Assembly (NCBI RefSeq): GCF_004801295.1
Contig: NZ_SSOC01000004.1
Coordinates: 556,893 to 620,892, forward strand
Length of the DNA: 64,000 nt
DNA from: Pseudothauera nasutitermitis
GTDB lineage: Bacteria; Pseudomonadota; Gammaproteobacteria; Burkholderiales; Rhodocyclaceae
Direction of reading: 5' to 3'
Shown in pieces: positions 26,452 through 34,940 of the stretch. The notes under the pieces are model-generated. The model had not been told where the DNA came from and ran no database searches. It was given only the letters and a program-made list of their open reading frames with translations. Positions within the stretch are counted from its first letter, which is position 1, and every line of letters starts with the position of its first letter. The translations under genes were made by a program, and so were the position numbers.

Positions 26452-26895
26452 ATGAAGAAGCCAACACCGAAGCAGGACGAAGCGGGCAAGAGCACCGGCA
26501 GCAAGACCAATGCGCAGACGGTGAACAAGGTGCTCGATATCGGCAAAGGCATTGTCTCGGTCAGCAGCGGCCTGATAGACCTGGGCAAGGAGAAGGAAAA
26601 GACCAACCAAGTTAGTATAAAGGCAGCTGCCGACATTGAAGTTGCCCGGCAGACCACCGAGCGGCATCGCCTGTCCGCCAACGTGGCGCACGATGAAATC
26701 GCCCGATTGCGCGAAAAGGACGACAAGGATTTCCAGACGGCGATGGTAAAGCTTGCAATCGAGCGCGATGACAAGGCATCCCAGAATCGCGTTCGGGAAA
26801 GCTTAGTCCAACGGCTTGTACAGGACTCCGAGGTCAACAAGGCCCAGATCGTGGACACCTATCAGGCGTTGCTTAACAACGAACGAAAGAACTAG
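26452..26895 (+). CDS. Small charged helical protein, gene 3 of the four-gene operon
   Basis: 147 residues: Lys-rich N-terminus, a short amphipathic or weakly hydrophobic segment (NKVLDIGKGIVSVSSGLIDL, about 24-43), then a long charged helix (ADIEVARQTTERHRLSAN, LREKDDKDFQTAMVKL, DKASQNRVRESLVQRLVQD). No enzyme motif. 12-bp gaps on both sides place it firmly in the operon. The charged helix suggests a coiled-coil partner of the N-terminal coiled coil of the helicase downstream (inference). Confidence 0.68.
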   Translation: MKKPTPKQDEAGKSTGSKTNAQTVNKVLDIGKGIVSVSSGLIDLGKEKEKTNQVSIKAAADIEVARQTTERHRLSANVAHDEIARLREKDDKDFQTAMVKLAIERDDKASQNRVRESLVQRLVQDSEVNKAQIVDTYQALLNNERKN

Positions 26896-26907
26896 GCGGG
26901 GCTGCGC

Positions 26908-29900
26908 ATGCTACCAGCATTGGTCGCAGGCATCGTCATCGGTGCTTCGGTGGTGGCCTACCTGTATGACAGGATGACCGACGAAGAAGAGGCGCTGCAG
27001 GAAGAACTGCGCCGCAGGAATGCGGAGTTGCGCAGGCGGTATAGTGCCAGCGTGGATGACGACCGGCGCAGGCAGGCGATCAAGAGAAAACAGCTGGCCA
27101 CCGAGATGGCAGCCACTCGACGTGAATACTGCCTTCGCTTCCGGGAGCGCGTGAATACGCCACTGCAGGAGTTCCAGGAACTGGCTGTCACGCTGAAAAC
27201 CAGTCTGAGCGACCCCACCATCAGCTCCTACCGCCGCAACGCGCTGCGCTTGCTGCAGGCGCGCTTGGAGGACACGGGGAACCGTCTACAGGCCTACCGT
27301 AACTATTGCGATTGGTATTTGAAACAGCAGGAGTGGCTGTCGGAGCATGGGCGCTTCGAGACGCTGATCTCTTTTCCGGACCCGTCGGTACGCTTGCCCG
27401 AAGACTGGTACTACGGCGGCAAGGTGGCCGTGGCTTCGGTTACGGAGCTTGACCGCGTTCGCAACGGGTACGGCCAGATGCTCGAACTGCTACAGGAACG
27501 TGTAGGCGGCGATTACAGCGATGCCACGCAGCGCGCGCTGATGCTTCAGTATCCGGACCAAGAAGCGATACCGGTGCAATTGCTGGCGCAGAAAAATCCC
27601 CATTTCTTCAAAGCCTGCATTCTTCGCGGTGCACTCTATGTAGAGCATGTCCTCGAGCAACTGCCGTGCACAGGGATTGTTCGTAAGGCGAAGCGCCATG
27701 ACGTGTTCGGCGACGGATATATCGTGCAATGCTACCCCGGTTTTTGCACCGTGGGTAGGCAGCAGGGGCTCAATGGCGGGCTATCCGCCTTTCTGCCACG
27801 GTCTGAATCGAGTTTTCCGGGCAAGCGCTATTTGCCGGGAGAGAAGATCGAAGTCTTTCTTCATTACTACGACCTGCTTCTCAGCAACGGGAATACCACG
27901 GTCACGCAGTATCGAGAATCGCTGGACGTAGGCGGCAAAAGCAGCGCTAGCGCGCCGGTATTCCTACATGCGGATGCCAGTAAGCATGACTTGTACCCGC
28001 TGATCGAGGAAGCCGCCCAAGGGGCAGTTTGGTGTTTGTATAGTTGCGTCGAGCGGCAAGACCGGTTTTGCGTCACGCTGCAAATCGGGGCATGGCAGGT
28101 CGAGGCGGAAGCTGGCCCGGGCGACATCCAACTGCAGCTCGTCGATACGGCGCGCACCAGCATCCGTAGTGTTGATTTGGACGAGCTGCCATTTTCGGTG
28201 CGCCTGATCGACCGGCGATTCAGAGACCATGTATTCTGCGATGCGCTGAGGTTCCAGGAATTCCTGCAGTTCTGTAATCAGCAGACCCGCTACGGCGAGG
28301 ATGTGACAGGCCGCAAGGCTGCGGGCGAGTTCTTTAGCCGGTGGAGCAAGGTGACGGACTATCTGCTGGAAGAGAACGGATACGAGACGTTCTGGCTGAC
28401 GCCCGATCGAGATCCGGAGGAAGGGCAGTGGGATTGCCGGTGCGAAACCGATCTTCGATCAGACCTTCAACGCTTGATCGAGAAGGCATTCTTTAAGCCG
28501 CAGCTGTTTCTTGAAGAGCGGTACATGAGCGCCTCGGGCGAACGGTGGCTGCGCATCGGGGAGTTGATCGGACTGCCGGAATCGCTGGAAAAGGGGCTAT
28601 TCCGGCTCTCGCATGCAGGCATTAGGCGTCCGGGCGCATACGATCGGTACGAACGCATTGAGACAATGCCTTTGCGTTTGCGTTTCCCGCTGGGCGGGGA
28701 ACTAGCCAACCTGGGGCGGCAGCGCGAAGCTCTCCAGGCCTTCATGAACGGTCGCCTGCAGAATCCAGTCTTGCAACAGATTCTTATCATGCCGGCGGGC
28801 TATGTTCCGCAACCCGACCCTGTGTGGGAAGCCCGGGTCGGCCAGGGCTTGGAGTGGCAGGACAAAAATTGGCAGGACCCTGGCAAGGCGGCCGTTGCCA
28901 AGCGTATCGTCGAAGAGGCGCTTACCGAGTCCAACCTGTATTTGATCCAGGGGCCGCCGGGAACGGGGAAAACCACCTGCATCGTCGAGTTGCTGTATCA
29001 GATTTTCGCCGCAGCGCCGGAAAGCCGGGTGTTGGTGGTTTCACAGCAGAATACCGCCGTGGATAATGCGCTCGATCGCTACCTGGAGCGCTATCCAGAC
29101 CGTCGCAAGAATGTCGTGCGGATGGGAGGCGATATCAGCAAGGTGCAGGCAAGCCTGCATCCGAACATGACGGAGACCATCCTTAGCGATTACCTGACGA
29201 GCCGTCAGCAGGAGTACAGTCGCTCCGTCGCGCTGCATATGGATGCGCGCGCCGCTTTAGTGCAAGACTGGATTGAAAGCGTGTATTCGCCCGGGGACGA
29301 CGGACGTCCGCGATTCGACGAAGAGCTTACGGAACTACTGGTGAACGACTACCCGGTGGTTGGCGCCACGTGCGTGGGCATGGCTTCGCGCCGCCACGGC
29401 ACAGACCGGCTGGTTTTCGACGTGTGCATCATGGACGAGGGCGGACGCTCTACCGTGCCGGAGATGCTGATTCCGCTGATGCGCTCCCGCAAAGCGATCA
29501 TTATCGGAGACCATTTCCAGTTGCCGCCGAGCATTGCCGCGGAACTCCGCGAAGCCGACGCCCGGGAGACCCTGCCATTCCTGGAGGAAACCTTCCTCAA
29601 GACGAGTTTCTTCGAACAGCTGTACACTAATCTGCCTGACGGGTGCCGGGGCATGTTGCGTGAGCAATACCGCATGGTCGAACCGATTGGCGACCTAGTG
29701 GCCGATCTGTTCTATACACATCAGGGCGAGCGGCGCCTAGTCAACGGCAGAGTACATGACCGCCAAAAATTCCTTGACCCGGGCCATCCCCTTCGCTGGG
29801 TCGATGTGCCGAACGGAAGGCAAACGAAAGAGAATGGTAAGGGGCCTAGCCTATTAAATGCAGAGGAAGCGAAGGCCATTCGGCTTTATCTGCAGGTGGC

Positions 29901-30369
29901 ACTGGATTTTCTGGCAATACGCAAGGAGAGCCTGGGCTGCGAATTCAGGAAGAAGACAGTGGCCGTCATTACCCCCTATGGCGCCCAAAAGCGGTCAATT
30001 AAGGAACTGCTGGCGGACTTGGCAGCGACAGATGCGCGGCTGTACGAGGTCATGTCGATTGAAGTTGACACGGTGGACAGTTTTCAGGGTAGTGAGGCAG
30101 ATGTCGTGCTCTATTCTACAGTTCGTACATATGGCAGCATCAGTTTTCTGTTGGATCGGCAGCGCTTGAACGTGGCCTGCTCGCGAGCCCGCGAGAACTT
30201 GGTTTTCTTCGGCGCCAGTGAATTTCTGCGCGATCAGGAGTCGCGCAGTAAGCAGTCTTTGTTCAGCCAGATTGTCGATCGCGCTACCTTCCGCCCTCCG
30301 CACAAGAGCGAGGCGTCACGTCGAGATGCGGAGAATTCTCCGAGAGATCGCCATAGGACAAATGTTTAG
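26908..30369 (+). CDS. Membrane-anchored coiled-coil, S1-like and UPF1-like SF1 helicase, gene 4 of the operon
   Basis: 1,153 residues. Residues 3-20 (PALVAGIVIGASVVAYLY) form one membrane anchor, then a charged coiled coil (~25-190). An S1/OB-like unit lies at ~250-330 (GLSAFLPRSE, YLPGEKIEVFLHYYDLLLSN). The helicase is C-terminal: motif I GPPGTGKT (~682), VVSQQNTAVDNAL, motif II CIMDEGGRS (~840), motif III GDHFQLPPSI (~866), LREQYRM, ITPYGAQKR, motif V VDSFQGSEADVVLY (~1055), motif VI RLNVACSRARENLV (~1085). This is the UPF1/DNA2-like SF1B set; with an S1 domain, RNA is the likelier substrate. Motif II has DEGG rather than the usual DEAS/DEAA. Defence role is inference from cargo position and operon form. 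Confidence 0.85.
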   Translation: MLPALVAGIVIGASVVAYLYDRMTDEEEALQEELRRRNAELRRRYSASVDDDRRRQAIKRKQLATEMAATRREYCLRFRERVNTPLQEFQELAVTLKTSLSDPTISSYRRNALRLLQARLEDTGNRLQAYRNYCDWYLKQQEWLSEHGRFETLISFPDPSVRLPEDWYYGGKVAVASVTELDRVRNGYGQMLELLQERVGGDYSDATQRALMLQYPDQEAIPVQLLAQKNPHFFKACILRGALYVEHVLEQLPCTGIVRKAKRHDVFGDGYIVQCYPGFCTVGRQQGLNGGLSAFLPRSESSFPGKRYLPGEKIEVFLHYYDLLLSNGNTTVTQYRESLDVGGKSSASAPVFLHADASKHDLYPLIEEAAQGAVWCLYSCVERQDRFCVTLQIGAWQVEAEAGPGDIQLQLVDTARTSIRSVDLDELPFSVRLIDRRFRDHVFCDALRFQEFLQFCNQQTRYGEDVTGRKAAGEFFSRWSKVTDYLLEENGYETFWLTPDRDPEEGQWDCRCETDLRSDLQRLIEKAFFKPQLFLEERYMSASGERWLRIGELIGLPESLEKGLFRLSHAGIRRPGAYDRYERIETMPLRLRFPLGGELANLGRQREALQAFMNGRLQNPVLQQILIMPAGYVPQPDPVWEARVGQGLEWQDKNWQDPGKAAVAKRIVEEALTESNLYLIQGPPGTGKTTCIVELLYQIFAAAPESRVLVVSQQNTAVDNALDRYLERYPDRRKNVVRMGGDISKVQASLHPNMTETILSDYLTSRQQEYSRSVALHMDARAALVQDWIESVYSPGDDGRPRFDEELTELLVNDYPVVGATCVGMASRRHGTDRLVFDVCIMDEGGRSTVPEMLIPLMRSRKAIIIGDHFQLPPSIAAELREADARETLPFLEETFLKTSFFEQLYTNLPDGCRGMLREQYRMVEPIGDLVADLFYTHQGERRLVNGRVHDRQKFLDPGHPLRWVDVPNGRQTKENGKGPSLLNAEEAKAIRLYLQVALDFLAIRKESLGCEFRKKTVAVITPYGAQKRSIKELLADLAATDARLYEVMSIEVDTVDSFQGSEADVVLYSTVRTYGSISFLLDRQRLNVACSRARENLVFFGASEFLRDQESRSKQSLFSQIVDRATFRPPHKSEASRRDAENSPRDRHRTNV

Positions 30370-30656
30370 TGATGAGACAAAAGCAGCTTTGGTTGGCGAG
30401 GCCACGAATGTTAAGGGTTGTGGGATGCCTGCCTTAAGCGAAAACCGTGAAGGTGCGACCGACGTCTGCGGGTGGGCCTTGCACAAGCCTTAATAGAGGT
30501 TCTCGTTCGCCAGCCGGAGAAACTACCGCTTACCCCTGACTCAGCATGAGTGGCAGGTTACCGGCATAGTGCTGACCGTGACTTACGGATATGTGAGCGG
30601 CCGGATTGGCCGAGGAACTGCCGGTGCCCCGTCCTCTCCGGCGACGGTAATCCCCC

Positions 30657-30934
30657 CTCATCCGCGCCGATGGAAACACGCCAGCGCCTGTCCCGCCAGC
30701 ATGCCAACGACCAGCGGCACACCCGGCAGCCATAGCGGCGGCAGCGTCACCGGCAGCACCAAACCGACGACCGTGGCGCACACGATCACGATTCCCGCGC
30801 TTGCATACAGTGCGAACATCTCGGGATCATGCTGCCGGAATTCCCTGGCCTTGACGAGCCGGGTGCATCCGCCGTCGGCCAGCGCCGCGAGGACGAAGGC
30901 GGCGAGCCAGGGCAGCCATTCGAGCAGGGTGGCC
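30657..30934. repeat. Right copy of the 278-bp direct repeat bracketing the cargo
   Basis: Overlaps the 3' end of the intact TIGR03747 gene and pairs with 19642-19919 in direct orientation. The 287-bp gap 30370-30656 between the helicase stop and this repeat contains no gene that I can support; it holds one arm of a 14-bp near-inverted repeat (30552-30565) whose partner is at 19992-20005. Confidence 0.88.
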
Positions 30935-31281
30935 AGCCGGTAGCTGGCGAGCAGGAGCAGGGCGTCGATGGCGCGGAAATAGGGATTGTTGAAGAGCCGC
31001 TGGTTGACCGCGGACATCTCCCGGGACACCGCACCGCCGACATCCACCGGCGAAGGTGCGTCGTGCGCGGCCGGGATCGGCGTGGCGTCGGCGGTCGCGT
31101 CCTGCATCCGCATGGCGCGGTTCAGCATGCGCAGGGCGGGTTCTTCGCCCCAATACGCCACTGCCTGCGCATGCTCGGCGCGCAGTTGCGCGAGGAAGCG
31201 TTCCGGTGGGTGCGCCGACGGCAAGTACAGCACCAGCAGGAGCAGGCTTACCAGCGACACCACGGCGATGGCGCGGATCAT
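30658..31281 (-). CDS. TIGR03747/PFL_4697-type ICE membrane protein
   Basis: 207 residues with four hydrophobic segments: an N-terminal one (IAVVSLVSLLLLVLYL), one near LLEWLPWLAAFVLAALAD, and a hairpin IVIVCATVVGLVLPVTLPPLW plus VPLVVGMLAGQALACF. The family is encoded directly after traD in SXT (s043) and PFGI-1-type ICEs and is thought to help the coupling protein. ATGA overlap with traD. Its last 92 codons are duplicated at 19643-19919. Confidence 0.9.
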   Translation of the reverse strand: MIRAIAVVSLVSLLLLVLYLPSAHPPERFLAQLRAEHAQAVAYWGEEPALRMLNRAMRMQDATADATPIPAAHDAPSPVDVGGAVSREMSAVNQRLFNNPYFRAIDALLLLASYRLATLLEWLPWLAAFVLAALADGGCTRLVKAREFRQHDPEMFALYASAGIVIVCATVVGLVLPVTLPPLWLPGVPLVVGMLAGQALACFHRRG

Positions 31282-33182
31282 GCGACCGCCCGAGGCATGT
31301 GGCGGATGTCCGCATCGGGATCGATGATCGGAAACCGGCCCTTGATGATCCGCCCGCCCGACACCGAGGCGAAGTACTGGAGGTTGGGCAGCTTGCCCAG
31401 CACGTCGGCCGGCACCATTTCCTCGAAGCTCTCGGTGAGCTGGGTGGAATAGCTCGACGAGAAGTCGCCGAGATGGACGTCCGCGCCGTGGCTCAAGCCC
31501 ACCCGCATCGTATGGATCGCCGTCTTGCCGAAGGTCTCGACCACGAAGTCCTGGGTCGGTCGGTCCTTGGTGCGCAGCGCGATCAGGTTGTTCAGGTTGC
31601 CCAGCGCCATGCGTGCGGCGTCCTCGCTGCCCAGCCGCTTGGCCAGGTCCGCCAGGGTCTGCATCGCGCAGGTGGTGAAGATGCCGCCTTCGGCGCCCTT
31701 GTTGAGGATCTCGATCAAGGGCTGGTTGATGACGTTGGCCACCTCGTCCACGAACAGCGCGATGCGCCGGTAGCGCCCCAGGTTGTAGCGCATGCCGGCC
31801 CGCGCCGCCTGGTCGGCCAGCGCCAGGGCGCCGATGGCCGAGGCCACCGATGGATCGGGCAGCGCGTCGAGGCACATGTAGAGCACGTGGCCGGCGCGCT
31901 CGATCTTCTCGAAGTTCATGATCGGGCGCGTGTCGTCGGCGTCGAACGGGTCGGGCGACAGGCTGCGGCCGAGATCGCCCGAGGTCAGCATCGACAGGAT
32001 GGGCAGCAGGTTGGCGGTGATCTTCTGGTAGTGCTCCCGGTTGTGGCGAAAGGTCCGCACCTGGGCGTCGATCACCTTGCTGCGCTGGCTTTGGGCGATG
32101 TGGCGCTCGTAGTAGGCGACGAAGGCCGTCAGTTCGGCGCTGGCGGCCTCCGACGGCCGCCTCAGGTTGCCGCGCTGGGCGTCGTGCAGCAGCTTCTTCA
32201 TCTCGGGCAGTTCGCGCCAGCCCGCCCCCAGCGTCTGGTCGTAGTAGCGGCGCAGCGTGGCCTGCAGCACCGGTTCGATGCCGCCCTCGATGTACTGGGT
32301 CAGTTTCATCAGGTTTGGCCGTTCCTCGATGTCCACCAGGCCCTGCACCACGACATTGACCGCGTCCCAGCCGAAGGCCGAGAAGGCGCCGGCGGTGTCC
32401 GGCGGCATGATGGACTGGATGCGCGAGGCGATCTCGGTGGGCTTCTGCCAGTTGAAGGTGAAATCGAGGCGTACGCCCCGTTCGGGGAAAGCCGGGTGGA
32501 ATTCGAGGAAGGTGTCCGGCTCGCGATAGTCGGCGCAGGCGCGTTCGACCACGCGCTTCAGGCGGCGGCTGTTCTTCGGGTCGATGATGATCACCACGTC
32601 GCCGCGCCGGACCGCCTGGGTGATCAGGTTGGCGAGTGCCACGCCTTTGCCGGACTGGGTCGTGCCCACCAGCAGGGTGCCGCCCTCGAAGTTCTGCAGC
32701 GGCCGGTGCAGCGGGACTTCCTTCGGCTCGACGCCATGGATGTAGGGCAGGCCGATCTCGGCGTCGGGCTGGGGTTGGCCGTCGTGGCCGAGCAGGCGCA
32801 GCAGGCGCGGCGACACCGCGAACGCCCGCCAATCGATCTTGGCCAGTTCATAGAGCCGCTGCGAATGGACGGGCTGCCATTCGAAGCCGAAGCCCAGGAA
32901 GACCGAGGCGGGATCGCCGCACCAGCGCGCCAGGGCCGCGGTGCCGATGGTCTCGATGCCGCGCCCGTTCAGCGAGGCGCGCAGGATCAGTATTCGCAGC
33001 GCCTGCGCGACGCGGAACAGCCCCAGGGCGAAGCAGGCCGCTGCCAGCGGCAGGGCCAGTTGCCGGGGAAGCGCACCGGCCACGCCGACCCCGATGAAAT
33101 AGAGCAGCGCCACCCCCCAGGCGATGCCGGCATAGGCCTCGTAGGTCCGGCGCCAGGGCATTTCGTAGCGGCGCACCAGCAT
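31278..33182 (-). CDS. traD: TraD, type IV coupling protein (SXT/TOL subfamily)
   Basis: 634 residues. Two N-terminal membrane helices (AGIAWGVALLYFIGVGVAGA and LALPLAAACFALGLFRVA), Walker A GTTQSGKGVALANL near residue 172, Walker B ALFVDEVANVI near residue 472, and LRTKDRPTQDFVVETFGK toward the C-terminus. It links the relaxosome to the type IV channel. ATG 33182 lies directly after the relaxase stop; the longer frame to 33308 overlaps the relaxase gene. traI-traD-TIGR03747 is exactly the SXT order. Confidence 0.94.
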   Translation of the reverse strand: MLVRRYEMPWRRTYEAYAGIAWGVALLYFIGVGVAGALPRQLALPLAAACFALGLFRVAQALRILILRASLNGRGIETIGTAALARWCGDPASVFLGFGFEWQPVHSQRLYELAKIDWRAFAVSPRLLRLLGHDGQPQPDAEIGLPYIHGVEPKEVPLHRPLQNFEGGTLLVGTTQSGKGVALANLITQAVRRGDVVIIIDPKNSRRLKRVVERACADYREPDTFLEFHPAFPERGVRLDFTFNWQKPTEIASRIQSIMPPDTAGAFSAFGWDAVNVVVQGLVDIEERPNLMKLTQYIEGGIEPVLQATLRRYYDQTLGAGWRELPEMKKLLHDAQRGNLRRPSEAASAELTAFVAYYERHIAQSQRSKVIDAQVRTFRHNREHYQKITANLLPILSMLTSGDLGRSLSPDPFDADDTRPIMNFEKIERAGHVLYMCLDALPDPSVASAIGALALADQAARAGMRYNLGRYRRIALFVDEVANVINQPLIEILNKGAEGGIFTTCAMQTLADLAKRLGSEDAARMALGNLNNLIALRTKDRPTQDFVVETFGKTAIHTMRVGLSHGADVHLGDFSSSYSTQLTESFEEMVPADVLGKLPNLQYFASVSGGRIIKGRFPIIDPDADIRHMPRAVA

Positions 33183-33183
33183 G

Positions 33184-34860
33184 TCAGCCCTGCTGCGCGG
33201 GCGGTGTGGTGACGCCGGCTGGGTCGCCTCCGCCCACGCAGTGCGGGCTGAGTACGACGCCGAGGGAGGTGGCGCCATTGATATCGTGCGACCGGGTCGG
33301 CGGGCCATCGTGGCCGCCGGGTTTCACCAGCAGTTTCGTTTCGACGAGCGCCCGTATCGCGAGAGACGGCTGGACGCCATGGCGCGCGAACGTCTCCAGC
33401 GGCACGAAGATGCCGTCGGCAACGATGCAGGCGGCCGCGTCGCCGTCCTCGTCGAGGGTGCGGAGGGCATCGGCCAGGGCTGCCCGCACCACCGGGTTCA
33501 GGCGCAGTGGGGCTTGCAGCGCGAATCTCGGCGGGGGCGGTGGTGCGGGCTCCGGTGGGAGCGCTTCGACGGATGTTGCCAAGGGGACCGTACTGGCGGT
33601 TTCCTCAGCAGGTGGATCGGACGGCGGAATGAGGGGTAACTGGGTGCCGCCCGGAGGTGGCGCCGCCGGTGGGGCGGGGGGCGATACCGGTGGGGTTGCC
33701 GGGGGCGGCGGCGCGGCGCCCGGCTCGACTGCCAGCGCCTGGGGCAGGGGAACAGGCGGCGGATCGATGCCGACGAGCAGAATGGCCGGGGTGGAGAGCT
33801 TGACGGCGTCGAGCGGGGACTTGGCGCCCGGCGGCAGGATGGACCAGAACGGGCGCTCCGCCTCTGCCGCCTCGAACACGCTGGCGGCCAGCAGTAGTTC
33901 CAGCATGGTCTCCGGCGCCTTGGGAATGCCGGCCAGTTGGTCCGCTTCGAGCAACTGGCGGACATCCTCGGCGCCGCCGGGCCAGACGAGGAACAGGCCG
34001 TCCTGCCCGTACCACAGGCGGGATTTCTCGGTATTGGGCGTCCAGGCCGAGTTGGCGCCCGCGAGCCGCCGCAGCGCGTCCACCAGGTAGCGTTCCAGGT
34101 GGGAGCCGTACTGCGGGGAGCCGTAGCGGTCGGCGCTGGCGGCGAGGTTGCGGTCGATGACCAGTGCCAGCGAGCGGCGGACGAGTTCGTCGAGGACGTT
34201 GCGCTCCCGATAGACCGGGATGCCGCCGATGCTGGCCAGCAGGTGCGGGACGATGACCGTGTTGCCTTCGGCCAGATCGGCCATCACCGCCGGCGGCACC
34301 ACCAGCGGCAGCGCGAACAGGCCGAGGCCGCGGGCTTCGGCCGCCTCGGGGCGCCAGCGCAGGAAATAGCGCGCACTGCCGCGGGCGGCAAGCCAGTCCG
34401 CCAGCGGCTGCAGGAAGGCGGGCCACACCGCGCCGGCATCGTCGGTGACGATGACATGGCTCATGAGCCGGTGCAGTTCGCAGCACAGGCCGGCGATGAA
34501 GGTGGCGTGGCGCCAGCGCGGCTCCAGTTGGTGGCGGGACGAGATGCTCGTTCGCCCCGAGAAGATGTGGGCGTCGGTGCCCTGCAGGCTGAAGAAGGCG
34601 GTTTCGAGCCCCAGGCGCAGCAGGCCGCCAGGCGTGCTGAAGTAGTTGCCGGCGGTGGCGGGCAGCAGGTGCACGCAGGCGGCGTAGCGGCGTGCCAGGC
34701 TCAGGATGTCGCGCTCGAAACCGTCCCGGTCGGCGCCGTAGCACAGCTTGATGCGGGCGATCAGATCCGCCTCGCCAGCGAGCAGTTCGTCGACCGGCAA
34801 CGCCGCGAAGCCGGGATCGGACGCGGGGTAGGAACGGACGGCAGCGGGGGGCGTGGCCAT
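33184..34860 (-). CDS. TraI_2-type (MobH-like) relaxase candidate lacking a canonical HD signature
   Basis: 558 residues. The N-terminal half aligns by eye with the TraI_2 domain: LLPATAGNYFSTPGGLLRLG, LEPRWRHATFIAGLCCELHRL. A Pro-rich linker (about 375-440) and a C-terminal domain (LNPVVRAALADALRTL, VPLETFARHGV) resemble the TraI C-terminal domain. MobH relaxases nick oriT. Odd points: the histidines expected in the GGLL..H and the HD pair of LLHD-like segments are replaced (GGLLRLG, GLCCELH). So it may use other residues or be inactive. Placement before traD is as in SXT. Confidence 0.72.
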   Translation of the reverse strand: MATPPAAVRSYPASDPGFAALPVDELLAGEADLIARIKLCYGADRDGFERDILSLARRYAACVHLLPATAGNYFSTPGGLLRLGLETAFFSLQGTDAHIFSGRTSISSRHQLEPRWRHATFIAGLCCELHRLMSHVIVTDDAGAVWPAFLQPLADWLAARGSARYFLRWRPEAAEARGLGLFALPLVVPPAVMADLAEGNTVIVPHLLASIGGIPVYRERNVLDELVRRSLALVIDRNLAASADRYGSPQYGSHLERYLVDALRRLAGANSAWTPNTEKSRLWYGQDGLFLVWPGGAEDVRQLLEADQLAGIPKAPETMLELLLAASVFEAAEAERPFWSILPPGAKSPLDAVKLSTPAILLVGIDPPPVPLPQALAVEPGAAPPPPATPPVSPPAPPAAPPPGGTQLPLIPPSDPPAEETASTVPLATSVEALPPEPAPPPPPRFALQAPLRLNPVVRAALADALRTLDEDGDAAACIVADGIFVPLETFARHGVQPSLAIRALVETKLLVKPGGHDGPPTRSHDINGATSLGVVLSPHCVGGGDPAGVTTPPAQQG

Positions 34861-34940
34861 GGTGGCGCGGCGATTCCGGCGGGACTGTGAGGCGCCCTAT
34901 TCTTCGGCGTACCGTCGCCGCTGTCCCGCCGGAATGGGGC

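Noticed and set aside
24797..30369. Assigning the four-gene operon to Mokosh, Zorya or a CoCoNuT system.
   Set aside because: The kinase, phospholipase-D nuclease, ZorA/B motor proteins or McrB/McrC-type partners that define those systems are not seen.
30527..30533. GTAAGCG on the minus strand, which resembles the terminal bases of IS66-family elements.
   Set aside because: Seven bases are too few, and no transposase or matching second end is present.
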